Shown here: one piece after another, positions 39,840 through 48,350 of the stretch
Position numbering within the stretch: the first letter of the stretch is position 1
Layout of the letters: every line of letters begins with the position of its first letter
Assembly (NCBI GenBank): GCA_033763395.1
Contig: JANRKQ010000100.1
Location: 97,398-161,397, forward strand
DNA length: 64,000 nucleotides
Source: Xiheimicrobium sp033763395
GTDB taxonomy: Bacteria > Myxococcota > Myxococcia > Myxococcales > Myxococcaceae
Direction: 5' to 3'
The notes under the pieces: model-generated
What the model saw: only the letters and a program-made list of their open reading frames with translations
Database searches by the model: none
Told to the model about the DNA's origin: nothing
Translations under genes and position numbers: made by a program

Positions 39840-42800
39840 TCAGGGCGCCTTCTTGCCCAGCCTTCGGTTGCGCAGCTGCAGGTAGCGCTCACTGGCCGCG
39901 AAGCGCACCAGCTCGGTGACCTCGACGGGCAGCGCGCGCTTGACCCGCAGCGACTCGATGGCCGGCGAGATGCCCCCGCACACCACCAGCCCCGCGCGGT
40001 TGACGCTGTGCCGCGCGCCCTCCATCAACGCGCCGAGGTCGAGCGACTTCGCCACCTTCGGCCAGAGCGCCTTGAGCTTCTCGATCGACCGGGGCGTCAG
40101 CGCATCCCGCACCAGGCGCGCCTCGGTGGTGGCGTGCCCCTTGAGCGCGTTCCCCACGGCCTCGAGCCCTGCGCGGAGCTGATCGCGCTTGAGCGTGCGC
40201 AGGGCGAGCAGCTCGGGGCTGAGCGTGAACAGCGCGCGACCTGCATAGAAGCGCAGCTCGGCGTCGGGGAGCGGCTTCTTCACCGCCAGCCGGCTCACCA
40301 CCAGCCGCGGAGCCGTCGCGTGGAGCGCGGTGAACGGGGGCCCGCCGTCGTCGGAGACGAAGACGTCGGGCGCGCGCATGCCCAACAGGCGCACCGCCGC
40401 GAGCAGGGCGTCTGCGGCCGCCTTCGCGCCCTTGCCGCGCTCGAGCGAGAACTCCTCGGTCGAGGCGGCGTCCTTTCCTTTGGCCGGGAAGAGCCGGCAC
40501 ACGGCGGGCGTGGCGAGCGCGACCAGCTCGGCCGCCTCGGTGCGCACCATTGGGTGCCGCAAGCCCGCGCGATCGGTCGCCGAGAGGATGAGCTTCGGCG
40601 TGCGCGGCGCCGCGTTCGGATCGCCTTCGAGGGCGCGGGCCAGCTCGAGCATGAGGGACGAACGGCTCGCGTCGTTGGCGGTGTCGAAGTGCTCCGCCAG
40701 CATGCGGTAGCCCTCGGCCTCGAGCGGGTTCGCCCGCACGCGCTCGAAGAGGGCCTGACGCTCCTCCGAGAGCAGCTTCGACGGCGACGGTCCGAAGGAC
40801 GGCGGAATCGACGCGAGCGGATCGCCCAGGGCAGGCGCGGGGATCTCCGCGGTGCGTCGCGCCTCGTCGACGTCGGGCGGCGGCGCCGTCACCTCGGACA
40901 CCTCGGCCGACTCGTCGCCGCCCTCGCTCCACGCCGACGCGCGGCCCGTCACCTGGGCCGGGCCGTCGTCGCTCGACTCGTCTCGCGGCGACCCAGCGTC
41001 GTCGTCGTCGAGCGGTTCCGCCGACCGATTCGTCGGCCGCGCCGCCTCGTCCGTGAGCTCGTCGCGGAGCCGGGGGCCGCGCGTCGACGCTGCCGCCAAC
41101 GAGCGCTCCTGGGTCCTCGCAGACCGGGAGTCCTCGTCGCGCTCCCAGGCTTCATCGCGGCTCGGGTCGTCGCGTCCGTCATCGCCGGACGATCTCGAAG
41201 ACCTCGCTTCTGCGTCGTCGGCGCCGCCACTCCACGCGGCGACCTTTCCCGTCGGCAAGTCGGGGGAAGGCGCTCGTCCGGTCAGGCCAGCGACGCTGTC
41301 GGCCGGCTCTGGGCGTCGGCTGGCTCGGTCTGGCGACATGGCGGCCTCGACGCGCGCGGCTGACCGCGTGCCACCCTGGGCGAGGGGGGGCTCGATCGGC
41401 CGGGCGACGTTTTCAGCCACTGCGCCAGGCGCCTTCTCGGCGCCATGACTCGACCGGCCCGGTCTGACGCTCTCGGAAACCGCACCGTCAGCCGGTCCCT
41501 CCCGTGGCGATCCACGAACTGGCCGACTCGGAAGAATGAGCGGCCCCACGCCTTCGAGGGGTGACACCTCACCAGCCCCCGCGTCGCGGGAGGGGCCACG
41601 AGCGGGCGCTCCGGCGCGTGGGGCCGCGGGACTGCCGCTCGGATCGCCACGACGGTCTGGCGTGCTGGTGGTTGCGCGAGGCGGCGTCGGGGCGGCGAGG
41701 CCCGGCTCGGCCTCGGCGCTGGGCCTGGGCGAGGGACCGGGCTCGTCTGGCGCGTCGTCGCTTGCTGCGTCCATCGACACCGCGCGCCGCCCTGCCCCAG
41801 GCGTGCCTGCTTCGGCGCCCTCGCGCCACACCGGCGCCGGTCGCGTCGGGAGGCTCGCGCGGGTGGCCTCATCGCGGGTGCCCTGAGGCTTCAGCTTCGC
41901 CGGCGGTGGTACCGGAGTGGTGTCGGGGTCCTCCTGCGCGGCGTGGGTCGAGGGCTGAGCCCGCGATGGCTGCGGCGACAGCGACGCCGGCGGGGCCTGC
42001 GGAGTCCGCGGCGACGACTGCGACTGCGCCACCGCCGGCGACACCGGAGGGGACTGTGGCGCACGGGGCGACGACTGCGACGGCATCAGCGACGGCGACA
42101 CCGGCGAGACCCGGAGCACCGCTGACGGTGACGCCTGCGACGGTGGCAACCGCGAGGCCTGAGGAGCCCCTGGTGGCGGCGCCGGCGACTGAGGAACCCG
42201 GGGCCCCTGTGGCGACTGCGACTGAGACGACACCGGTGCCTGTGGCGCGCGCGGCGACGGTGCGAGCACTGGAGGGCGCTGTGACGGCGGCGCCTGCGCG
42301 GACTGCGCTCCCTGCGGCTGCGACACCGGCGATGACTGCGGCCCACGCGGTGACTGAGAAGCCTGCGCCGGCACCTGCGGCCGCGGCGACTGCGGCGCCT
42401 GCGGCCCGGAGTCGCCCGGCACGACGACTTCTTCGCTGCGCACCTCCATCACTTCGTCGATGTCGTCGTCGTCGATGAAGTCATCGGCCGGCGCCTCGCG
42501 CGTCTCGACGTCCTTCAGGATGGGCTCGAGCACGTGCCTGAGCCGCGACGGAATGACCACGGGCATCTCGCGCGTGTCCTCGGGCTCACGCTCGGCGCCG
42601 AGGGCCTGGGCGAACGCCTCGCTCTCGGCCTCGTCCTTCGGGCTGCGCACCGGGACGCGCACCGGCTCGAGCTTCGGCCTCGACGTTCGCGGAGGCACGA
42701 CGAGCGGCCCACCGGGGAGGCCGGGCGCTCCCGAAGCGGCCTCGGGTGGACGAAACCGCTCGAGCCGCTCCTCGTACTTCTCGGCCTTCTCGTCGTCGCC

Positions 42801-44789
42801 CAGGCGTTCCCGGGCATGCCGCGCGAGCCGCTTCCACACCGCGATGCGCGCGGGCCCCTCGGGCGCTGCCGTCGCGGCGTGCTCCATCGCCCAGGCGGCC
42901 TCTTCGTCGAGCTTGCGCGCCACCAGCCGGTCGACGAGCGCGAGCCACGCCTCGAGGTGGCCGGGCTCGGCCTTCACCGCGTCTCGCAGCGCGCCCACTG
43001 CCTCGTCGGGCCGCCCCGCGCGCTCGAGCACCGCGACCAGCTCGAGCCACGCGGCCCGCGCCTGCACGCCACGCGGATCCTTCGTGAGGATCGCGCGGGT
43101 CACCGTCTCGGTGCGCGCGTCGTCCTTCAGCGCGCGCGCCAGCGTGAACGAGCGCTCGAGCGCCTCCTCGTCGCCGGGCGAGAGGGCCAGCACCTCACCC
43201 CATGCCGCGCTCGCCAGGCGCGCTTCACGCATCACGTCACCGAGCCGCGCCAGCCGGCGGAACATCGCGGGGCGCTCCGGCAGCTGCCGTGACGCCGAGA
43301 CGAGCAACCGCTCGAAGGTCTTCAGCGGGCCCGGGTCGCCCCGCGCGACGGACAGCTCGGCGAGCCCAGCGGCGGCTTCGAGGGTCGTCGGAGCGACCTT
43401 CAGCGCCGCCTCGAAGTCGGCCCGCGCGGCGTCCTCTTCACCGCGCTGACGGGCCTCCTGCGCCCGCAGCACCAGCAGGCGCGCCTTTTCGGAAGGAGAC
43501 TGGGCTCGCCCAACCCCGGCGTCGAGCGCCTGCTTGACGGCGGCGACGTCGTTTCGTTCGTCGAGAATGCGCACCTGCTCCGAGACCGCCTCAGCGTCAC
43601 CGGTGAGCTGCGCCACCTCGGCCCACACCGTCGCGGCCCCGACGGGGTCTTCGAGCTCGCTCTCGAGCAGCTCGGCGAGCTTCTCGAGCCACGACGCGCG
43701 CTCCGGAGGAGGCCGCCCGTCGGCCGTCTGGCGGTAGAAGCGGGCGAGCTCGGTCCACGCGCCCTGCGCCACGTAGCGGGCCTCGAGCCGCGACAGGGCT
43801 TCGACCGACGCCGCCGAGCTTCGCCCCGTCGCCGCGAGGAGCGCTTCGCCGACGGCGCCCCGGGGCACGGGCTCGGCCGCTGCCGCCTCGAAGTCAGCGA
43901 GCGTCGTCGAGGCATTCGACGGCGGCGACGGCGCGGGGGGCTCGCCCGACACGGTGACGTCGGCGGGTTCGTCGGCGCTGGGCCCCACAGGCAGGGGCAG
44001 GCCGAGCTCGCGCACGAACGCCCGGGCGCGCGCCTCGCGGCCCACCCGGCCCGCCGCCTCGAGCGTCACGCGCGTCGCCTCCTCGCGGGTGCGGCTGGGT
44101 GCGTCGGCGTCGACGAGCGCCCGCAGCCACAACATGCGCAAGAGGAAGACGCTGTGCGGGTCCTGGCCCTGCTCGGCGTACTGCGCGGCCTGGCCGTACC
44201 GCAGGGCCGCGCGTGGGGCGTCATCGAGGCGCTCGCCCCACAGCCGCGCCCGGCGCAGCGCCGTACGCGACGCCGCGCGGAAGTACCGGCGCCTGAGCAG
44301 CAGGCGGGTCTCCTTGTCGAGCGAGGCGTCGAGCGCCTCCCACTGCTGGCGCTGCTCGAGGAGCGCGTTGAGCACCAGCCGCGAGCGTCGGTCCTCGGCG
44401 GCCTCGGCCAGCAGCACCGACAACGTCTCGATGGCCGGCTCGACCTGGCCGGTGCGGCGCTGGAGCCGGGCCAGCGCGCGCATCACGCCCACGCGCTCCC
44501 GGCCCTCGGTCTCTTCGACGCCCTGGGTCAGCAGGGTGAGGATGGGGCCCGTGCGCCCGGTGGCCAGAGCCAGCGTCGACAGCGCGGTCGCCATGCGCGG
44601 CGTCATCGGCCGCTCGCGCGAGAACCGAATCAGCTCGCTCAGCGCCTTGTCGGCCTGGCCCGAACGAAACAGCCGGCGCGCGATCAGCCGATGGCCGGCG
44701 TCAGGGCTGCCGGCGGCCGCCTGGAGGGCCTCGAGCCTCACGGTCTCGAGGCGCTTGTCGTCGTCGTCGGGGGAAGCGCCGGCGGCCAT
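39840..44789 (-). CDS. 1649-aa TPR protein with a low-complexity middle
   Basis: Very large cytoplasmic-looking protein, no signal peptide. The N-terminal ~730 residues contain TPR-type helical repeats (LIARRLFRSGQADKALSELI; RGEEDAARADFEAAL; AGRPDEAVGALRDAVKAEPG). Residues ~790-970 are extreme Ser/Pro/Gln-rich (PQSPQ, PQAPQ). A charged, disordered stretch follows to ~1330, then a C-terminal domain with FERVRANPLEAEGYRMLAEHF and SRLAVKKPLPDAELRFYAGRALFTLSPELL. It resembles TPR scaffold or motility proteins of myxobacteria, but no name fits. The frame reaches 44843; I chose ATG 44789 to avoid overlap with the divergent gene. Confidence 0.75.
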   Translation of the reverse strand: MAAGASPDDDDKRLETVRLEALQAAAGSPDAGHRLIARRLFRSGQADKALSELIRFSRERPMTPRMATALSTLALATGRTGPILTLLTQGVEETEGRERVGVMRALARLQRRTGQVEPAIETLSVLLAEAAEDRRSRLVLNALLEQRQQWEALDASLDKETRLLLRRRYFRAASRTALRRARLWGERLDDAPRAALRYGQAAQYAEQGQDPHSVFLLRMLWLRALVDADAPSRTREEATRVTLEAAGRVGREARARAFVRELGLPLPVGPSADEPADVTVSGEPPAPSPPSNASTTLADFEAAAAEPVPRGAVGEALLAATGRSSAASVEALSRLEARYVAQGAWTELARFYRQTADGRPPPERASWLEKLAELLESELEDPVGAATVWAEVAQLTGDAEAVSEQVRILDERNDVAAVKQALDAGVGRAQSPSEKARLLVLRAQEARQRGEEDAARADFEAALKVAPTTLEAAAGLAELSVARGDPGPLKTFERLLVSASRQLPERPAMFRRLARLGDVMREARLASAAWGEVLALSPGDEEALERSFTLARALKDDARTETVTRAILTKDPRGVQARAAWLELVAVLERAGRPDEAVGALRDAVKAEPGHLEAWLALVDRLVARKLDEEAAWAMEHAATAAPEGPARIAVWKRLARHARERLGDDEKAEKYEERLERFRPPEAASGAPGLPGGPLVVPPRTSRPKLEPVRVPVRSPKDEAESEAFAQALGAEREPEDTREMPVVIPSRLRHVLEPILKDVETREAPADDFIDDDDIDEVMEVRSEEVVVPGDSGPQAPQSPRPQVPAQASQSPRGPQSSPVSQPQGAQSAQAPPSQRPPVLAPSPRAPQAPVSSQSQSPQGPRVPQSPAPPPGAPQASRLPPSQASPSAVLRVSPVSPSLMPSQSSPRAPQSPPVSPAVAQSQSSPRTPQAPPASLSPQPSRAQPSTHAAQEDPDTTPVPPPAKLKPQGTRDEATRASLPTRPAPVWREGAEAGTPGAGRRAVSMDAASDDAPDEPGPSPRPSAEAEPGLAAPTPPRATTSTPDRRGDPSGSPAAPRAGAPARGPSRDAGAGEVSPLEGVGPLILPSRPVRGSPREGPADGAVSESVRPGRSSHGAEKAPGAVAENVARPIEPPLAQGGTRSAARVEAAMSPDRASRRPEPADSVAGLTGRAPSPDLPTGKVAAWSGGADDAEARSSRSSGDDGRDDPSRDEAWERDEDSRSARTQERSLAAASTRGPRLRDELTDEAARPTNRSAEPLDDDDAGSPRDESSDDGPAQVTGRASAWSEGGDESAEVSEVTAPPPDVDEARRTAEIPAPALGDPLASIPPSFGPSPSKLLSEERQALFERVRANPLEAEGYRMLAEHFDTANDASRSSLMLELARALEGDPNAAPRTPKLILSATDRAGLRHPMVRTEAAELVALATPAVCRLFPAKGKDAASTEEFSLERGKGAKAAADALLAAVRLLGMRAPDVFVSDDGGPPFTALHATAPRLVVSRLAVKKPLPDAELRFYAGRALFTLSPELLALRTLKRDQLRAGLEAVGNALKGHATTEARLVRDALTPRSIEKLKALWPKVAKSLDLGALMEGARHSVNRAGLVVCGGISPAIESLRVKRALPVEVTELVRFAASERYLQLRNRRLGKKAP

Positions 44790-44848
44790 GCAGAGGCCGT
44801 CGACTGTACCCGTTGACTGACGTCGCGGCATCGCCTGAATCACGGCCC

Positions 44849-45853
44849 ATGAGCGTGGCGGTGAGCGTGTTGTTGCCCGCGAGGGACGCGGCCGACACGG
44901 TGGACGCGGCCCTCGAGAGCCTCGTCAGCCAGAGCTTCGGCGACTTCGAGGTGCTCGCCATCGATGACGGCAGCCGCGACGACACCCGGGCGCGCCTCGA
45001 CGCGTGGGCGCTCCGCGACGGGCGGGTGCGCGTCTCGTCGACCGGCGGCGTAGGCCTGGTGCGCACGCTCAACGCAGGCCTGTCGAGCGCGCGCGGCGCC
45101 CTCATCGCCCGCATGGACGCCGACGACGTCAGCCTGCCGGAACGCCTCCGCCAGAGCGTCGCGCGGCTGCGCGACGAGGAGTCGCTCGCGGGGGTCGGCA
45201 CCGGGGTCGAGATCGTGCGGGTCGACCGGCCGCCCTCGCCCGCGCTGCTCGCATACGGGAGGTGGCTCTCGTCGCTCACCACGCCCGAGCGCCTCTTCGC
45301 CGACCGCCTCATCGAGTCGCCCCTGTGCCACCCGTCGGTGACGCTGCGGCGGGCGGCGCTCGAGCGTGTCGGGGGCTGGCGTGACGGCGCCTTCCCCGAG
45401 GACTGGGACCTGTGGCTGCGGCTGCTCGAGTCGGGCGAGCGGCTGGTCTGTCTGCCGACCGTGCTGCACCGGTGGACCGATCACGAAGGCCGCCTCACCC
45501 GCACCGACGCGCGCTATCGCCAGGAGGGGCACACGACGCTTCGCGCCGACGTGCTGGCGCGGCGGCTGGCGGGCCAGCCCATCGGCATCTGGGGCGCCGG
45601 CGAGCGCGGCATCACGCTGGCGAAGGCGCTCCTCGCCCGGGGCGCGCGGGTCGAGCGCTTCATCGACGTCAACCCACGCAAGCTGGGCCAGCGCATTCAC
45701 GGCGCCCGCGTGGTGTGGCCGGATGATCTGCTGCCTCCGGGCGACGAGCACGTCATCGCCGCTGTCGGGGCCAGCGGCGCGCGCGCCGAGATCCGCGCGT
45801 TCCTCGAGTCGCGGGGCTTCGTCGAGACCGAGCACTACACCTGCGCGGCCTGA
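44849..45853 (+). CDS. Glycosyltransferase family 2 with extra C-terminal domain
   Basis: 334-aa protein. The GT-A domain has VAVSVLLPARDAADTVDAAL, LAIDDGSRDDT, and the metal-binding MDADD motif, with acceptor-site AFPEDWDLWLRL (ED motif). After residue ~240 a second domain begins with QPIGIWGAGERGITLAKALL and GARVERFIDVNPRKLG, like nucleotide-binding (Rossmann-type) or sugar-sensor domains found fused to GTs. ATG at 44849 is preferred over the TTG at 44813. Likely builds a surface glycan. It is divergent from the TPR gene. Confidence 0.85.
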   Translation: MSVAVSVLLPARDAADTVDAALESLVSQSFGDFEVLAIDDGSRDDTRARLDAWALRDGRVRVSSTGGVGLVRTLNAGLSSARGALIARMDADDVSLPERLRQSVARLRDEESLAGVGTGVEIVRVDRPPSPALLAYGRWLSSLTTPERLFADRLIESPLCHPSVTLRRAALERVGGWRDGAFPEDWDLWLRLLESGERLVCLPTVLHRWTDHEGRLTRTDARYRQEGHTTLRADVLARRLAGQPIGIWGAGERGITLAKALLARGARVERFIDVNPRKLGQRIHGARVVWPDDLLPPGDEHVIAAVGASGARAEIRAFLESRGFVETEHYTCAA

Positions 45854-45936
45854 GGCGGGCGTTGGGCGGTGGTCTGACCGGCCGCGTCAACGCATATTGA
45901 TTGCCGAGTGTCGGCCGCGTCCTAAGTGTCTCGGCC

Positions 45937-47007
45937 ATGCCCAACACCCTCCGCCTGCCTTTCCTCGTCGTCGTGGGGCTGGCCACGACGGTCTCTGCGC
46001 AGACGTTGCAGTACCAGGGCCCGCCGCTCCACCGCGTCGTGCATCGCAACACGTTCGCGCTGCGGGCCAACCCCCTCGGCCTGCTCTACGAGGGCCGCTT
46101 CATGTACCGCCTGCGCCTGTACGAGAGCGACTCGATGGCGCTGCGCGACAACTTCATCGGCATCGGCCTGACGCCCGTGGCGAGCCCGGCCTTCATCCGC
46201 GCGGGCGCCTACGTCGAGGTGCAGCCGCTGACGGTGCTGGGCTTCTGGGCCTCGTACACGTTCGTGCAGTACTTCGGTACGTTCAACCTCTTCCAGTCGT
46301 TCCCCTCGGCGCGCAGCAACTTCTCGGACGCCGAGATCACCCGCCTCGGCGCGCTGGAGCGCGGACCCGGTCCCTGCCCGGGGCAATGCGGGCCGGGCGA
46401 GTACCTCACCAACGGCACCGAGCTCACCATCGGCGCCGACTTCCAGGCGAAGCTGCTCGACTTCGTGGTGCGCAGCCGGGCGCGCCTGGTGCGGGCGGAC
46501 ATGCGGCTGCGCGACGGCGACACGGTGTTCTACGACCAGTTCTACGACGTGATGGTGCCCAACCAGGGCTGGTACTACGTCAACGACATCGACCTGCTGT
46601 ACCAGACGCCCAACAAGCGACTGGTCGCCGGCGCGCGCTACACGCAGACGTTCATGTTCTACGACCAGCGGCGGCACTTCCTCTCGGGAGAGGACTTCGA
46701 CCCGGGCATCAACAACATGCACCGCGTCGGCCCCTTCGCCGGGTACACGTTCAAGATCGACGATGGCGCGGGCTTCAACAACCCCACAGTGTTCGTCCTC
46801 ATTCAGTGGTGGCTCCAGAACCGCAACCGCACGGGCCCCGCGCGCAACCCCGATGGCGTCACGCAGGCCCTGCCGCTCATCGGCGTGGGCTTCCAGATGA
46901 CGGGCGACTTCCTGCCCGTGCCGAAGCCCGCGCCGCGCGCCGAGACGGTGCCGACGCTGCAGGAGGCGCTCTCGCAGGTCGAGCGCCACTCCGAGCTGAC
47001 CTACTGA
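45937..47007 (+). CDS. Outer-membrane beta-barrel protein, hypothetical
   Basis: 356-aa protein with a signal peptide (LPFLVVVGLATTVSAQ), alternating hydrophobic strands, aromatic residues (YRLRLYESDSMALRDNFIGIGL, GFWASYTFVQYFGTFNLFQSF, LLYQTPNKRLVAGARYTQTFMFYDQRR), and a repeating polar-hydrophobic pattern that suggests a barrel. The frame opens at 45901, but the ATG at 45937 starts the signal. It ends before a terminator-like hairpin. No family was recognised by eye. Confidence 0.6.
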   Translation: MPNTLRLPFLVVVGLATTVSAQTLQYQGPPLHRVVHRNTFALRANPLGLLYEGRFMYRLRLYESDSMALRDNFIGIGLTPVASPAFIRAGAYVEVQPLTVLGFWASYTFVQYFGTFNLFQSFPSARSNFSDAEITRLGALERGPGPCPGQCGPGEYLTNGTELTIGADFQAKLLDFVVRSRARLVRADMRLRDGDTVFYDQFYDVMVPNQGWYYVNDIDLLYQTPNKRLVAGARYTQTFMFYDQRRHFLSGEDFDPGINNMHRVGPFAGYTFKIDDGAGFNNPTVFVLIQWWLQNRNRTGPARNPDGVTQALPLIGVGFQMTGDFLPVPKPAPRAETVPTLQEALSQVERHSELTY

Positions 47008-47019
47008 AAGAACCGCGTC

Positions 47020-47046
47020 GCCCGAGGCTGGTGGTGCAGCCTGGGC
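47020..47046 (+). terminator. Hairpin after the beta-barrel gene
   Basis: GCCC-G-AGGCT pairs with AGCCT-GGGC: 9 base pairs with a single bulged G and an 8-base loop. It starts 12 bases after the stop codon at 47007. There is no long T-run. It sits between two convergent genes and could end both transcripts. Confidence 0.5.
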
Positions 47047-47105
47047 GGCGCACCGCCTTGACGACCTGCGCCACAGGCGCATCAGGGCGCGCGGGATTCA
47101 GACGC

Positions 47106-47283
47106 TCACGTCGCCCCACGCGTCGCGGCCAGCAGCACCTCGGCGCTGAAGGGCTTGGACACGAAGACGGCGCCCGTCGCGAGGAGCGGCGCCAAGCGTC
47201 GGCTTCTGCGCCAGCAGCGCCGGCCAGCACGTCGACCGGCCGGGGGCGCTGAGCGCCTCGCGGGCTGAACCGACCGCCAGGGC
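47106..47283 (-). pseudogene. Decayed response-regulator receiver fragment
   Basis: Three minus-strand frames carry pieces of a receiver domain in order: LAVGSAREALSAPGR (end of beta2/alpha2 style), then PVDVL with the would-be phosphoacceptor Asp in a second frame, then LLATGAVFVSKPFSAEVLLAATRG, a typical K-P-F receiver end, in a third. Frameshifts and a missing middle stretch indicate a dead gene. It lies between convergent genes where no coding sequence is otherwise seen. I cannot exclude chance resemblance of short pieces. Confidence 0.45.
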
Positions 47284-47398
47284 CGCTCGCCGACGACGCC
47301 GCTCTGCCGATGCCTGCACACCCCATCGTGCTGCCACGTCCACAGAGCGTTGCATCGTCGGGGACGGGCGTGCGTGCGTCCACAGCTCGTCGAGCGCT

Positions 47399-48247
47399 CT
47401 ACGAGGGGGTGGGAGGGCCGTGGGGGAAGTCGGAAGGGACCCCAGCCTCGAAGCGCCTGGGGCCGATGACGAGGCTCACCGCGTGGAGCAGACACCGGGG
47501 CCCGTCGGGGCCGCCGTAGAGGCGATCGCCTGCGATGGGAAAGCCGATCGACGTGAGGTGGGCGCGGAGCTGGTGGGTTCGCCCTGTGCGCGGCGTCAGG
47601 CGCACCAACGCGCGCCCGCCATCGACCCACACCCGCTCGAAGGCCGTCTCGGCCGACACGCCGCCACCGCTGCGGAGCGCACGCCAGCGCCCCGGCCGGC
47701 TGGGATCCTTCTGCAGCGGCGTGTCGATGAAGCCCCGCTCGGGCACCTCGGCAGCGACGATGGCGAGGTACGTCTTCACCGCGCGGCCCTCCCGAAAGGC
47801 CTCGGCCAGCGCGCTCGTCGCAGCAGGCGTCTTCCCGAAGACGGTCACGCCAGACGTCTCGCGATCGAGCCGGTGCACGAGCCCCGCGGGCCGGCCGAGG
47901 TGCGCGCTGGCGAGGTCGAGCAGGCTGGGCTCGCCCTCGGGCGTCGGCTGGGCGGGGAGCCCCGGGGGCTTGTCGACGGCGAGCACCTCGTCGTCTTCGA
48001 ACACCACCACGAGCGGAGCGGCTGGCGCGCGTTGCGCCTCCGACGACACGCCGCCCGCCTCGAGCACGATGCTCACGGTGGCGCCCGACGGCACGAGGCG
48101 GGTTGGCTCCTTCACCCGCTTGCCATCGACGTAGACGGCGCCGGCTTCGACGCGGCGGTGCGCGGCGCTAGGGCCCTCCGAGAGCGTCTGGGCCACGATC
48201 CGCCCGAGGGCGCCCGGGGTCTCGACGACGACGGTGCGACGCTTCAC
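47399..48247 (-). CDS. RluA-family pseudouridine synthase
   Basis: 282-aa enzyme with an N-terminal S4 RNA-binding domain (HRRVEAGAVYVDGKRV) and the RluA catalytic core: VFEDDEVLAVDKPPGLPAQPT, LVHRLDRETSGVTVFGKT (catalytic Asp in HRLDRxTSG), TPRTGRTHQLRAHLTSIGFPIAGDRLYGG. It modifies uridines in rRNA or tRNA; the exact site is not clear. ATG at 48247. The TTG or GTG upstream are not needed. It converges with the beta-barrel gene. Confidence 0.92.
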   Translation of the reverse strand: MKRRTVVVETPGALGRIVAQTLSEGPSAAHRRVEAGAVYVDGKRVKEPTRLVPSGATVSIVLEAGGVSSEAQRAPAAPLVVVFEDDEVLAVDKPPGLPAQPTPEGEPSLLDLASAHLGRPAGLVHRLDRETSGVTVFGKTPAATSALAEAFREGRAVKTYLAIVAAEVPERGFIDTPLQKDPSRPGRWRALRSGGGVSAETAFERVWVDGGRALVRLTPRTGRTHQLRAHLTSIGFPIAGDRLYGGPDGPRCLLHAVSLVIGPRRFEAGVPSDFPHGPPTPS

Positions 48248-48350
48248 GGGCTCACCGCTCGGGTCCGCCCATCAAGGGAGTGCATGTCGGAAAGGTGGCG
48301 CTGCATGTCGCATTGACGGGCTTTACCCATGGAGAAGACTGGGAGCCACC

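Noticed and set aside
41561..42478. Plus-strand open frame rich in Ala/Thr/Pro
   Set aside because: Complement of the SPQ-rich linker of the TPR protein; no start signal.
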